DNA from: Desmonostoc muscorum LEGE 12446
GTDB lineage: Bacteria; Cyanobacteriota; Cyanobacteriia; Cyanobacteriales; Nostocaceae
DNA: 64,000 bases
Reading direction: 5' to 3'
Assembly: GCF_015207005.2 (NCBI RefSeq)
Contig: NZ_JADEXS020000001.1
Span: 2,976,001 to 3,040,000, forward strand
Within the stretch, counting starts at the first letter, position 1, and each line of letters begins with the position of its first letter. Of this stretch, positions 16,398 through 26,031 are shown in pieces. The position numbers and the translations under genes are program-made. The notes below the pieces were generated by a model that saw only the letters and a program-made list of their open reading frames with translations, had not been told where the DNA came from and made no database searches.

Positions 16398-18032
16398 TTA
16401 ATTCGACTTTTCTCTATTTTGCTTCAGTTGCCGCAACTGTTGTAGTAATTCTTGCTCAGTTGCAGAAGTGGGTGTCGGCTGATTTTTATTCGTTCCTGGT
16501 ACTAACTGTTCAGAAGAAGTAGCATTTGCCGATGAAGGCGTAGGCTGGTTTTTTCTCGTTCCCACTTCAGATGATGGTTTAGAAGTAGCTGCTGGTAAGG
16601 GCTGAGATTGATTGCTATTGATTCTTGGTAGAACTAATGGTTTGAGAGTACCTGTAGACGCAGGCTGATTATTCCTAATTTGCACTTCGGATGATGGTTT
16701 GGCGGTACCTGACGATGAGTTGCTATTGACTCCTGGTACAACTAATGGTTTGAGAGTAGCTGCGGGTAAACGCCCAGGCTGATTAGTTTTGATTGGCGCT
16801 TCCGATAATGGTTTAGAAGTAGGTGCTGGCGATGGCGTCAGCTGATTGCTGTTGCTTCCTGGTGCAAATGATGGAAAGGGCTTTTGGTCTTGAGTAGCTC
16901 CAGTTGTGTTGCTACTGTTGTTTTGGAAAACTAGGTTAAATGGATAAGAACTGATCTTTTTATCTCCCTTGAGGGATTGTTTGCTAAAGTATTCTCTTGC
17001 TTTTGTTCGCAATTCTGGGGAGAGTAATTTGTCTTGGAACTTGATATCTAAGACCTTGCCATCAGGATCTACCACTAATACACCCAAAACAGCCCCTTCC
17101 ACATTCGGCTTATCTGTGGCTAGTGTTTGTCGAATAACTGGTTTTTGTTCAGCATTGGGGTATTGTTGCTGGACTTCTTTTCTGAGGGCATCGTAAGAAT
17201 CGAGTTGTGCGATCGCCTGTTGAGTTCCTTTGGGGGATAAATCCCTTGCCTGGGGCGCACTTACCCTAGTTCCGATTAAAGTATTGCTATTTCCTCGACC
17301 TTCTTTTAGAGAGTTGACGAGCAAGTTTTGAGAAATTTTAGACCCATCAATACTTGGTTGGGTCATTTGTGGAGTTGGATTTCCCTGTGCTGTTGTAATG
17401 GGGGGAGTATCAGAAAGGTTCCGGGATTGCGCATTTTGCAGAATATCATCAGGTATGTTCTGTGACTGCAATTGTGGCAACCTATTTACAGACAATGGCT
17501 CAGGTGTCTCGTATTTGCGATCGCTCTCACTCAAACGAGGAGCTGGAGGAACTGATGACGAGAATTTGGGGCTGTTATTGTATTTAGAACTGTCAAATTT
17601 AGAAGCGTCAAATCCCAAATTATAATTAGGAATCGTCCGCAAAGACTGCCTTGTAGGCAAAGACGAGACCCGATAGTTATTTGATGATGGAGGTAGAGGA
17701 GGCAGTACTAATTGACTCGATGGCGGTGGCGCCAATGGAGCTAATGCAGTCTGGGCGTTAAAATTCGGTGCAGAAAGTGGCGCTATTGGCGGTAATTGTT
17801 GTAAGCCTATTCGAGGTGTGGTTTGCGGCAAACGGCTTTGGTCGATTTGACTCAATTCCATCAGTCCGACTGTTTTTGATGATGCCGTTTCTTTGGGCTT
17901 GCTGGAGTCCATAGGCATCAATGGTACAATCATGGCGATCGCACCGTGAATGCCAACAGAAGCTATAGCTGCTATTCCAATTGGCTGGCTAATGATTTCT
18001 GGTATATTTTTCAGCAGGGAGACGTAAGACAT
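16398..18032 (-). CDS. TonB-like energy transducer, proline-rich
   Basis: The product has 544 residues. An N-terminal membrane segment (about residues 17-40) with a His in the helix (SVGIHGAIAM) is followed by a long Pro/Gln/Ser/Asn-rich spacer (60-300), as in TonB proteins that span the periplasm. Residues 312-372 (GVLVVDPDGKVLDIKFQDKLLSPELRTKAREYF and on) resemble the TonB C-terminal domain. Unusually, a further 170 residues of low-complexity repeats (blocks such as SSEVQIRNNQP, LKPLVVPG and TNKNQPTP) follow that domain. TonB would couple the proton gradient to outer-membrane transport. No ExbB/ExbD genes are adjacent. Confidence 0.72.
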   Translation of the reverse strand: MSYVSLLKNIPEIISQPIGIAAIASVGIHGAIAMIVPLMPMDSSKPKETASSKTVGLMELSQIDQSRLPQTTPRIGLQQLPPIAPLSAPNFNAQTALAPLAPPPSSQLVLPPLPPSSNNYRVSSLPTRQSLRTIPNYNLGFDASKFDSSKYNNSPKFSSSVPPAPRLSESDRKYETPEPLSVNRLPQLQSQNIPDDILQNAQSRNLSDTPPITTAQGNPTPQMTQPSIDGSKISQNLLVNSLKEGRGNSNTLIGTRVSAPQARDLSPKGTQQAIAQLDSYDALRKEVQQQYPNAEQKPVIRQTLATDKPNVEGAVLGVLVVDPDGKVLDIKFQDKLLSPELRTKAREYFSKQSLKGDKKISSYPFNLVFQNNSSNTTGATQDQKPFPSFAPGSNSNQLTPSPAPTSKPLSEAPIKTNQPGRLPAATLKPLVVPGVNSNSSSGTAKPSSEVQIRNNQPASTGTLKPLVLPRINSNQSQPLPAATSKPSSEVGTRKNQPTPSSANATSSEQLVPGTNKNQPTPTSATEQELLQQLRQLKQNREKSN

Positions 18033-18653
18033 AGCTGTTATCGTTCACTCGGCTCAGTTGCAGTTGACTAACAATTTTCTCTTTGATGACTATATTGCAA
18101 TATATTGCAATAGATGCGTCCCTCTAAGGAAATAATAACTTCCTCAGCTGGCAATCCAGACGCTAAGATTACCATTTCCTCAACTTTTTAATTTCTTAAT
18201 GATGCTCTCTCATATTTTCAAGTTGCGTTTGCTAAAAAGATGTTTTAACTATTACTACTTTTGATTTTTTATTGTTATAAAGCGCACAATTAAAAATGAT
18301 ATTTCGCTTATTTATGAAGTTTCATATCTCGTAGGAACTTAGACTCAATCAGAACATCTGCTCAGGTTGCCCTGTTATTTCTACTGTTTTTTGCTCCGCA
18401 AAACTGACGTAACAAATAGCACACTTAATTCTTATATACTACGCCCTTTGTGACAATATTACCACATCAAGAGACCCTAAAACTGTTGTATATTGTACCA
18501 TTTTCTTGACATTTTAACCCTAAAACCCATCAATATGTGTTTGGGTTTTGATCCCAAGAGTGAGTCAGAGAATCGCAATTTGAGCTTTTAACTAGTTACT
18601 ACTTCTTAATTAAAAGATTATAAACCTTCAGTTCTTGCAGCCAGAAATTTTCA
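18033..18653. other. Divergent intergenic region, AT-rich
   Basis: This 620-bp spacer separates the minus-strand TonB-like gene and the plus-strand lipase and must hold both promoters. A direct repeat TATTGCAATATATTGCAATA lies at 18093-18112, a plausible operator near the tonB-like start. There is no coding frame of note and no RNA gene recognised. Confidence 0.45.
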
Positions 18654-19349
18654 ATGCCCTTACCAACAGTTATTGTGCCTGGATATCTAGAAAGCGCGAT
18701 CGCCTATCGCCAACTAGAACAATCTTTACAACAGTTAAATTTTTCCACTATCACAGTACCACTACGGCGGCGTGACTGGCTACCCACTATTGGAGGAAGT
18801 CCTGTAACGCGGATTTTGCAACAACTCGATCGCACGGTCAAACAGATATTGCAGCAATATAAAGCTACTCAAATTAACTTAATTGGTCACTCAGCCGGAG
18901 GTTGGATATCACGCATCTATATGGGAGAAAAACCCTATTTAGCACGCGGTGATGTCAAGCCATCTCTCTGGGAAGCCCATCCCTTAGTTGCGACTCTCAT
19001 CACCTTGGGTACACCGCACATCAGCCAAGAACGCTGGACGCGCTCAAATCTGGATTTTGTCACCAATAACTATCCTGGAGCTTTTTACAGCAAGGTTCGT
19101 TACGTCTGTGTTGCCGGCAAAACTATCTTTGGACAAAGGCGGCGCGGTAGCTGGTTAGCTTACAGTAGTTACCAATTAACCTGTGGTAAAGGTAACACCT
19201 GGGGAGATGGAATTACGCCCATTGAAGCAGCTCACCTCGAAGGCGCAGAAAATCTTGTGATTGAAGGTGTGAAGCATTCTCCCAGAAGCGCCGGAATTTG
19301 GTATGGCTCACCAGAACCCTTAAAAGCTTGGGTGGAATATTTGATTTAA
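18654..19349 (+). CDS. Alpha/beta hydrolase, lipase/PGAP1-like
   Basis: This 231-residue protein has the alpha/beta-hydrolase layout. The oxyanion-strand start VIVPGYLES is followed by the nucleophile elbow GHSAGG with Ser80, and candidate catalytic Asp185 (WGDGITP) and His208 (GVKHSPRS). It has no signal peptide. LGTPH after the elbow and GDGITPIEAAHL are hallmarks of cyanobacterial lipase-like or PGAP1-like proteins, so it probably cleaves an ester bond in a lipid. The ATG at 18654 has no strong ribosome site. It stands alone. Confidence 0.83.
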   Translation: MPLPTVIVPGYLESAIAYRQLEQSLQQLNFSTITVPLRRRDWLPTIGGSPVTRILQQLDRTVKQILQQYKATQINLIGHSAGGWISRIYMGEKPYLARGDVKPSLWEAHPLVATLITLGTPHISQERWTRSNLDFVTNNYPGAFYSKVRYVCVAGKTIFGQRRRGSWLAYSSYQLTCGKGNTWGDGITPIEAAHLEGAENLVIEGVKHSPRSAGIWYGSPEPLKAWVEYLI

Positions 19350-19451
19350 AAAACTTTACTTTTATATAAGAAAAGTAAAATTTATTAAAATTTCTTAGCT
19401 AAAATAATCGTATAAGAATAAATACCTACTTAAGAACAGGAGAGCTGAGCT

Positions 19452-20048
19452 ATGGAAAGCACCCAGTTCGATAGGATTTTGCGACGAGTAGCGACGATAT
19501 TATCAGTTGTACTTCTGACTCTGTGCTTAATTTACTTTTCTACCGGAGTTTTGCTTTCTTTTTACTACGAGCCGACAGCAGGCGGTGCCTATAACTCCCT
19601 AAAGATGATTAATACCCAACTGCCATATGGTTGGTTGTTTCGGAGAGCGCACGATATTGCTGGTAACGGGTTAATTGCGATCGCTCTCATTCAAATTGTA
19701 GTGATGTTTTTGAGTCGGCAATTTCGCAAGAGTTGGCTGACTGCTTGGATTAGCGGCATTTTGTTGACCCTGAGTGCGATCGGGCTAGATTGGACAGCAA
19801 TGATCCTAGACTGGACTCAGGAAGGATACTGGCGTTTTAGCATTGAGCTAGGAACCATCGAAGCAATTCCGTTTATTGGCGTGCAACTGCGCGACATCCT
19901 CACAGGCGGTGGAGCCATCAGCACAGTTACTGTTGAACATCTTTACACAATACACAGTTATCTGATTGCTACGACGACACTAATTCTGGCCATAGTGCAT
20001 TTATCTGCTTTACTCTGGCAAGAATGGCAAGAGAGTGCTGAGTGCTGA
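19452..20048 (+). CDS. Cytochrome b6 N-terminal-like membrane protein with altered haem ligands
   Basis: The product has 198 residues and four to five membrane helices. It clearly resembles PetB: TLCLIYFSTGVLLSFYYEPTAGGAYNS corresponds to the b6 segment with FATGFAMTFYYKP, and WLFRRAH to the first haem-ligand helix. His67 and His168 match one b-haem pair of cytochrome b6. In the second pair His183 is kept (15 residues after His168), but the partner, 14 residues after His67, is Gln81. The Cys that binds haem ci in b6 is also displaced by one position (Cys25). It may therefore bind one b haem, or two with an unusual ligand. No Rieske or cytochrome f gene is adjacent. An AGGAGAGC sequence lies upstream of the ATG. 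Confidence 0.8.
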   Translation: MESTQFDRILRRVATILSVVLLTLCLIYFSTGVLLSFYYEPTAGGAYNSLKMINTQLPYGWLFRRAHDIAGNGLIAIALIQIVVMFLSRQFRKSWLTAWISGILLTLSAIGLDWTAMILDWTQEGYWRFSIELGTIEAIPFIGVQLRDILTGGGAISTVTVEHLYTIHSYLIATTTLILAIVHLSALLWQEWQESAEC

Positions 20049-20049
20049 A

Positions 20050-20146
20050 TGGGGCATAGGGCATTGGGCATTGGGCATTGATTATTTCTCCCCCTGCCCC
20101 CCTGCCCCCCTGCTCCCTCATCTCCCTCATCTCCCTCATCTCCCAG
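20050..20146. repeat. Short tandem repeats (GGGCATT, CCCCCTG, CTCCCTCAT)
   Basis: Runs of GGGCATT, then CCCCCTG and CTCCCTCAT units, fill the space between the converging cytochrome b-like and antiporter genes and reach into the antiporter's last codons. It is the usual STRR sequence, with no gene. Confidence 0.85.
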
Positions 20147-22055
20147 CACTCTCAGTAGTGGAAAGTTCAGTTAACTGGACAAGGGGTAAGTCTTCAACTT
20201 CTGGTAACTTTTCTAGAGACAGGGGAGTGGATTGGGTAGCGCCAGATAAGCGTTTTAAAAGGCTAGGCCTGGGGTCATGCAATAGGTAGATAATGCGATC
20301 GCCAATTTCCCACTGTTGGTTAGCTGGGATTACCTGTAAGCGTTCTTCACGTTCTACTAATAGCGGTATTAGTACCCCAGTGCGAATTTTCTCTTGGATG
20401 CGATCGTATTGAGTCGAAAATTCCGACTCATTAAGCGTAGTTGTCCCCAGTTTGACTCGTCCATCATTGAGATATTCATTCCAAGTCTTAATGGCTAAAT
20501 CTGGGATAAAAGCTTGATTAACTTTATTATTGGCTGAGCTACTCGCTTGGGGATCACGTGGAAAAACTGCTAACACACGGGGCGGATTAAACTCCTCAGC
20601 TGCCCGTTGAGCCAAAACAAAATTCACCTCGCCGTTACTTGTCATCGCCAAAAAAGTGCCCATAGAGGCAAGTCCAGCTTCTTCCAAAACAGCCGCATCC
20701 AAAGCACTACTAGCAATCACCCGAAGATTTTGTGCTTGGGCTTGCAGAAGACATTGGGGGTCAGTATCAATCATCACCACGTTTTCTCCCCGTTCTTGAA
20801 AGAACCGGGCAATCAAAAGACTCAAGGGATTACAACCCACAATCACTGCGCCAGTTGCGTCTTTGGAGGTAATTTCCAGGCACTTAGCAACCCAGCCAGC
20901 CGTTAGTCCTTGGCAGACAACAGTCATGATAATTGTCAGGAAGACTAGAGCTTTGATGGAGTCACCGCCATTTATACCCCGCTGTGTCAACAAAATCGCA
21001 AATAGAGAAGCAACGGAAGCGGAAACAATTCCTCTAGGAGCAACCCAGCTTAAAAACAATTTCTGTCGCCAGTTTAGGTCACTGTTCCAGGTACACAACA
21101 GGATATTAATTGGGCGAACGACAAACATTAGTACCAAAACAGTGAATAAACTACCCCAACCCAAAGCGAACACACTGGCAATGGATAGGTCAGCCGCTAA
21201 TAGGATGAATAATACCGAAACGCTGAGAATTGTCAGCTGACCTTTAAAGCTCCTTAACAAACGTTCTTCTGGCACTGAGGAATTAGCAAATACCGCTCCA
21301 GCAACTACTGTTGTCATTACTCCCGATTCACTGCGGATCATTTGCGATAAGGTAAACAGACTCCAAAGTATGGCCAGCACCACTAAGTTTTTGAGCTCGA
21401 ATGACAGAAAACTGGCGCGTTTGAAAATCCAACTCATCAGATAACCACCAACGCCACCAATTGCCGCACCAACACCCAACCGCATCAGTAAACCGGCGAT
21501 CGCATTGATTGGATCAGCATCCCCGTTCAAAATCGTATCCAGGACAACGAAGGCCAGGATCGCTCCTACAGGGTCAATTAAAACCCCTTCACCTTCTAAA
21601 AGTGTTGCCACCTGCCGGTCTACATTGATTTGTTTGAGTAGGGGGCCAACGACCGTCGGGCCTGTAACCACGACTATAGAAGCATAGAGAAAAGCTATGT
21701 TCCAAGGAAATTCACCCAGCCAGTGAGCAGCCATACTCCCACCAAGCAGTGTGATTAGAGTTCCTTGAGTGACGAGCAATTGTAGGCTGACTGAAACTCT
21801 GCCTAACTCTCGCAGATCTAAATTCAGTCCACCTTCAAACAAAATGATTGCCGTTGCTAGGGCGACAATAACTTCCAGTCCACTACCAAGTAACTGGGGA
21901 TGTAACAGTCCTAAGCCATCAGAGCCAAATAGGATGCCCAACAGCAATAACAAGACGATGCTGGGCACCCGGAGGTACGCAGCCAGCACTTGGGCGCTAA
22001 TGCCCGCTAGCACAGCGATCGCCATCTGGAGAGTGATTTCAAAAGATGCTTCCAT
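20136..22055 (-). CDS. Na+(K+)/H+ antiporter, CPA1/NhaP type with TrkA-like domain
   Basis: The product has 639 residues. Residues 1-400 hold about 12-13 membrane helices of the cation/proton antiporter fold, with the conserved TGPTVVGPLL and GEGVLIDPVGAILAF; the ED-type acidic pair sits in that second motif. Residues about 405-520 form a TrkA-N/RCK Rossmann domain (GAVIVGCNPLSLLIARFF, VVMIDTDP), and 540-600 a TrkA-C-like region (KIRTGVLIPLLVEREERL and WEIGDRIIYLL). It should exchange Na+ or K+ for protons across the cytoplasmic membrane, gated by a nucleotide bound to the RCK part. A small hairpin (CTGTAGA/TCTACAG, 22101-22121) lies upstream of its start. Confidence 0.92.
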   Translation of the reverse strand: MEASFEITLQMAIAVLAGISAQVLAAYLRVPSIVLLLLLGILFGSDGLGLLHPQLLGSGLEVIVALATAIILFEGGLNLDLRELGRVSVSLQLLVTQGTLITLLGGSMAAHWLGEFPWNIAFLYASIVVVTGPTVVGPLLKQINVDRQVATLLEGEGVLIDPVGAILAFVVLDTILNGDADPINAIAGLLMRLGVGAAIGGVGGYLMSWIFKRASFLSFELKNLVVLAILWSLFTLSQMIRSESGVMTTVVAGAVFANSSVPEERLLRSFKGQLTILSVSVLFILLAADLSIASVFALGWGSLFTVLVLMFVVRPINILLCTWNSDLNWRQKLFLSWVAPRGIVSASVASLFAILLTQRGINGGDSIKALVFLTIIMTVVCQGLTAGWVAKCLEITSKDATGAVIVGCNPLSLLIARFFQERGENVVMIDTDPQCLLQAQAQNLRVIASSALDAAVLEEAGLASMGTFLAMTSNGEVNFVLAQRAAEEFNPPRVLAVFPRDPQASSSANNKVNQAFIPDLAIKTWNEYLNDGRVKLGTTTLNESEFSTQYDRIQEKIRTGVLIPLLVEREERLQVIPANQQWEIGDRIIYLLHDPRPSLLKRLSGATQSTPLSLEKLPEVEDLPLVQLTELSTTESAGR

Positions 22056-22382
22056 GTTGTAGATTTTGAGCCATTTATTTCAAAATCTTTTGTAAAAAAA
22101 CTGTAGATATTAACTCTACAGGGTACAACATCATACCCTTTCTCCTTTGGGGAATTTTGCGTTTTTTCTATTTAGGCATCCACTAGAATCAAGAGCCCTG
22201 GATGTTGAGCTACTCTGCCCAAAGCCGCAGAAGCGTCTACGGACTTTTTTTTGTGTATCCATGTCTGTGTATCCTATTCAAACTTTCGCCTCCACCCAGT
22301 TTAGCTGCCACAAACTTTTTTTGGCAAAAACTATTGACATCCCTCAGAAAATTCGTTAATTTATAAAAGGTCTGAGTCCGAT

Positions 22383-22455
22383 GCCCCCATCGTCTAGAGG
22401 CCTAGGACACCTCCCTTTCACGGAGGTAACGGGGATTCGAATTCCCCTGGGGGTA
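22383..22455 (+). tRNA. tRNA-Glu (UUC)
   Basis: This 73-nt gene folds as a cloverleaf: acceptor GCCCCCA with TGGGGGT (discriminator A), anticodon stem CTCC/GGAG with loop anticodon TTC, and T-arm GGGGATTCGAATTCCCC. No CCA is encoded. Besides translation, in cyanobacteria charged tRNA-Glu is the substrate of glutamyl-tRNA reductase, the first step towards chlorophyll and haem. Confidence 0.95.
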
Positions 22456-22549
22456 CTAGAAAGTAGAAGGTAAAAGTATTTCTTTGTAGAAACTTCGCCA
22501 GTAGAAACTAACACTCAGAGTTAACTCTGAATGATAGCTTATCTAAGCA

Positions 22550-23161
22550 TCAGCTTTTTTGACTGGCGAGTTCTTCTACACGTTGATAAATAGCCAGAAG
22601 ATTCAACCGCAGATCTTTACTGAGACGGTTTTCAATGATTGATATTGGCATAGTGAGCTTAGGCCAAACTTGAATTGTGTAGCAAAGATTGGTTCCCATA
22701 TGTTCACCAAGGGAACAAGGTTCTAAACACCAGCTACCTGAAAAGCCTTTAAAATCTCCTTCTACCATGCGGAAATTAATTTCTTTAGGGAAGTATTCTT
22801 CGAGATCCAGAACTACCCGCGCACAAAAGTTGAAATTGAGTAACCGCTGGGAGCCGACTTGTTCGAGTCGAATACCACCGTCAGGATGCTCAATGAGGCG
22901 ACTTTTGGCTAGGTTGGGGATGAAGTCAGCCAAGGCTTCATAATCTGTCAAAACTTTCCAAATTTGTTCCACTGGTTGGGGGATTCGGAGCTTAGCACTA
23001 ATTTGCCGCTGTCGCTGTGCTAATTTCTCAACTTGAACTTCTACTTTAGCCAATAAAGCGACTGCATCAGCAGACAAATGGGCTTCTAAATTAGTGTCAT
23101 CAGTGGAAGACTGGAAATCAAGATTATCTGTTGTGTTGTGTTCTTGAGTCACTTTCGCCAA
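22550..23161 (-). CDS. START/SRPBCC (polyketide cyclase-like) protein
   Basis: The product has 203 residues. Residues 55-195 are an SRPBCC domain of the COQ10/polyketide-cyclase-like class. It starts with RQISAKLRIPQPVEQIWKVLTDYEALADFIPN and has the central strands RLEQVGSQRLLNFNF, with a C-terminal helix following MPISIIENRLSKDLRLNL. The first 50 residues are acidic and variable. The family binds hydrophobic ligands in a cavity; here the ligand is unknown. The TTG start follows the stop of the upstream kinase-like gene with no gap, so the two are translationally coupled. Confidence 0.82.
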   Translation of the reverse strand: MAKVTQEHNTTDNLDFQSSTDDTNLEAHLSADAVALLAKVEVQVEKLAQRQRQISAKLRIPQPVEQIWKVLTDYEALADFIPNLAKSRLIEHPDGGIRLEQVGSQRLLNFNFCARVVLDLEEYFPKEINFRMVEGDFKGFSGSWCLEPCSLGEHMGTNLCYTIQVWPKLTMPISIIENRLSKDLRLNLLAIYQRVEELASQKS

Positions 23162-25210
23162 TTATGGTTTGCTTTCGTCAGAAAATTGGGGCAGAGTCAG
23201 GGTGAAGCAGATTTCGCTCTGTTGAGAATCCTCTATTGGTAGACTTTCAACTGCGATCGCTCCATTGAGATGCTGCACTAAAGACTTGACTAGAGCAAGT
23301 CCCAAGCCAGTTCCTGGAGTCCAGCGTCCTTTTCCGCGACGGAACTTGTCAAAGATGTAGGTCGCTTCTTCTTCAGAAATGGCACGTCCGATGTTCGTCA
23401 CTTTCATGATAACTCGATCGATTTGTTGATCGACTTGATGAAAGGCGTGTAGGTGAACTATGCTCTCATGCTCTGAGTATTTACAGGCATTGGTGAGCAA
23501 TTCTTGGAGAATGCGGTCGAAACTTTCTAGTTCAGTTTGCAGTTTTAGCGACTCTTGTGGTAAATCTAAGGAAATTTTTAATCCTTTTTCAGCAAGTTTT
23601 TTCTCAAAAGATGCTGAGATATGGTGGATTTTGGTATTTAAATCTATAGTTTCTAATTGCGGAGCTTCGTGAGGCGACTCTAGCTTCTGGAGTGTCAACA
23701 AGTCGTTAATTAAGTTAATTTCTTTTGTACATTCCTGTTCTAGGATATCGAGATATCTAACCTGACGCTCTGGGGCTATTCCTGGCAAACGTAAGTTGCG
23801 AATTGACATCAGCATGTTTGTCAGGGGATAGCGTAGGCGATCGCTCATATTACTCAAAAATTCATCTTTGAGTTCGTTCAGCTGCCGCAACTGCTCAACA
23901 TATTGCCGCGTTCTTTCATGCAATTTTGCTTGCAGCTCTAGACTGCTCTGTAGCTTCGCCGTCCGCTCATCTACCAAAGTTTGCACTTGACGCAATGTCT
24001 GTGACTGAATAATGGCATTACTCACTTGAGCGCAAACCATTTCCACAAGATTTAATTCTGCTGGTTGCCAACTGCGAGTAAAAGATTGCTGTAATACCAA
24101 AAATCCTAAAATTTTACCTTGACTTTCTAAGGGCATTAACAGTACCGCAGGCAATTCCTCTAGTGCAAATAATGGAACAGCAGAGGAGATATCGTTTTGG
24201 GCTGTATAATCATCAAAAATTACTGGTCTTCCAGAATCTATGAAGGCACGCTGGCATAAACCACAGTCGGAAAGCAAGAAAGACTGATTTAAGATGTCTG
24301 GTTTACTGGTGCGGGAATTTTGTGTTGTCTTTGCCCATTCACCAACTACCGTAGCTTTGGCTTTAGGAACTTGTTTCTTGGCTTGAGTCCTAAATAGTGG
24401 ATCTGTATATTTCAACAGGATCAGCAAACCCCGATCTGCCTGTAGAGATTCAGCAGTGGAGGCGATAACTAATTGGAGCATTTGATTAAGCTCCAAGTTG
24501 CTGCGACTTAATATAGTCAATTGCTTGATCAAGTTTTGATGCTGGTTGGTCTTTTCTAAATACTGTTGTTGACTGGCAATTAGCTGGGCTTGTGCGACTC
24601 GAGAAAAGGCGATCGCGCAAGATGATTCGACTTCTTTGAGCAGTTGTTTTTCTGACTCACTCCAATCATAGGGTTGGAATTTAATCAGACAAATCACCCC
24701 GTTGTTATTACCACCAAACCGAGTGGGAATTGCCAAAACTGCTTTTATCGGTAGTGGCAGATATTGACAGCCAATTACCAGACTGTTTTGAATAATGGAA
24801 ATGTCTTCAATAGTCAATGGTTCAGCAGCACATTGCAGCACTGGGGAGTGCATCAGCAACTGTTCCATCGAAAATATCTCTTCTGGGTGTGGTAACCCTA
24901 AATATTCATCAGCGCACCAATTAATAGCAGTTGGTTCGTTGGAGACCTCACCTGTTACTGAAACCAAGCAGCAACAATCTACTTGAAAAGTAACTCCTAC
25001 CAATCGGGCAATATCTTGGAGCATCGATGCCGTTGCCGAGCTATTAGCAATGATTTGGTTAATCTTTTGTACCAACTGGCGGGCAGGTTCATCCTGATGC
25101 TGCATCAGCTTGACTTGGTAAGGTTGTAGTCGATCTACGTCATTTAAGTAGTGTGGCGGCGACGATAAAGGCTTTTTCATTCTTGGCACGCCCTTGGATA
25201 ATAAATCCAT
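23162..25210 (-). CDS. GAF-domain histidine-kinase-like protein lacking the phospho-acceptor His
   Basis: The product has 682 residues from the ATG at 25210; a TTG five codons earlier and an ATG at 25180 are alternatives. Two GAF domains are apparent: about 50-200, with two Cys in FQVDCCCLVS, and about 220-400, with GLCQRAFIDSGRPVIFDDY. A coiled linker follows, then a DHp-like helix and an HATPase domain with the N box ELLTNACKYS (Asn574) and glycine box GTGLGLAL (633-640). Where kinases have S-H-E-L-R-x-P-L, this one reads SDRLRYPL, with Asp457 in place of the His. It may therefore act as an ATP-binding sensor without autophosphorylation. It is coupled to the START gene downstream. Confidence 0.85.
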   Translation of the reverse strand: MDLLSKGVPRMKKPLSSPPHYLNDVDRLQPYQVKLMQHQDEPARQLVQKINQIIANSSATASMLQDIARLVGVTFQVDCCCLVSVTGEVSNEPTAINWCADEYLGLPHPEEIFSMEQLLMHSPVLQCAAEPLTIEDISIIQNSLVIGCQYLPLPIKAVLAIPTRFGGNNNGVICLIKFQPYDWSESEKQLLKEVESSCAIAFSRVAQAQLIASQQQYLEKTNQHQNLIKQLTILSRSNLELNQMLQLVIASTAESLQADRGLLILLKYTDPLFRTQAKKQVPKAKATVVGEWAKTTQNSRTSKPDILNQSFLLSDCGLCQRAFIDSGRPVIFDDYTAQNDISSAVPLFALEELPAVLLMPLESQGKILGFLVLQQSFTRSWQPAELNLVEMVCAQVSNAIIQSQTLRQVQTLVDERTAKLQSSLELQAKLHERTRQYVEQLRQLNELKDEFLSNMSDRLRYPLTNMLMSIRNLRLPGIAPERQVRYLDILEQECTKEINLINDLLTLQKLESPHEAPQLETIDLNTKIHHISASFEKKLAEKGLKISLDLPQESLKLQTELESFDRILQELLTNACKYSEHESIVHLHAFHQVDQQIDRVIMKVTNIGRAISEEEATYIFDKFRRGKGRWTPGTGLGLALVKSLVQHLNGAIAVESLPIEDSQQSEICFTLTLPQFSDESKP

Positions 25211-25225
25211 TGTTCTTGCACCCAA

Positions 25226-26031
25226 CCTTTTGGCATATTGTTCACCGTTAGTTGTGTTGCGACACCTTGATAATTGACAAATTTTGTATGAATACTTTCT
25301 CTCACCTGTTATAGCCCTTTTCTATGTCAGATGGCCAAGTTTCCGAATATATTAAGCAAATTGCTACATGGATACTGAGGTAGTTAAGATATGCTAAATT
25401 CCCTGGTCTGCATTATTTTTGCTTTTTATATTGATATGATTAACTAACTTTGACTTAGAATATCCTGTCTGTAAGTATACATAAACCGTAATTTCTCTGG
25501 AATCAAACCACGACCCTCAGTAAATTTAACAGTAATTTTACCGAATTAATTTAAAAATTTTTGTAAAATATATTTCTATTTTCCTGTGCCTCACAGGCTA
25601 CTTTTGGCTGTGTGTTGGTCTCAATCACATCAAAAGCTTAAAGCTTGAAAAAAATAGACATAGAACCTGTCCTAAAGCTCTCATGCTCAATAGAGCGAAG
25701 TGCAGTCTAGACGCCAAATGTTAACTTCCAGGAAAAGCTAAGGGCGATCGCTATACTTCGTTTTTTTTCACAGCGATCGAGCAGGCTTTGGAGTAAACTC
25801 TCTGTGGATATTAGGCAAGTGTCGCCTTTGGCTTTGGGAATTGTGAAGAAATTATTAATTATTGGCGGTTATCGATTACCAACTTCACAATTATAACTAT
25901 AAATAAATGCAAATCAATAAACTATAAGTTCTAATAATGAGTTTTACTCATCGGAGGAAATAAAGCTAGATTTTGAATGCAGCCCAATTATTTAGCCAGA
26001 ATAACCGAGCTGCATTCGCCTGGATATAAGA
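25226..26031. other. Long intergenic region without a gene
   Basis: About 800 bp of AT-rich sequence. Three inverted repeats stand out: AATTGTGAAG/CTTCACAATT (about 25839-25894), ATGAGTTTTACTCAT (25938-25952), and GAATGCAGC/GCTGCATTC (25975-26017). The last sits just past the stop of the RHH gene and may mark its 3' end, though it has no T-run. One HIP1-like cluster lies at 25745-25782. No coding frame or recognisable RNA is present. Confidence 0.45.

Noticed and set aside
22147..22359. 70-codon frame upstream of tRNA-Glu
   Set aside because: Codon use and composition are not protein-like. It begins in the antiporter promoter region and has no homologous feel.
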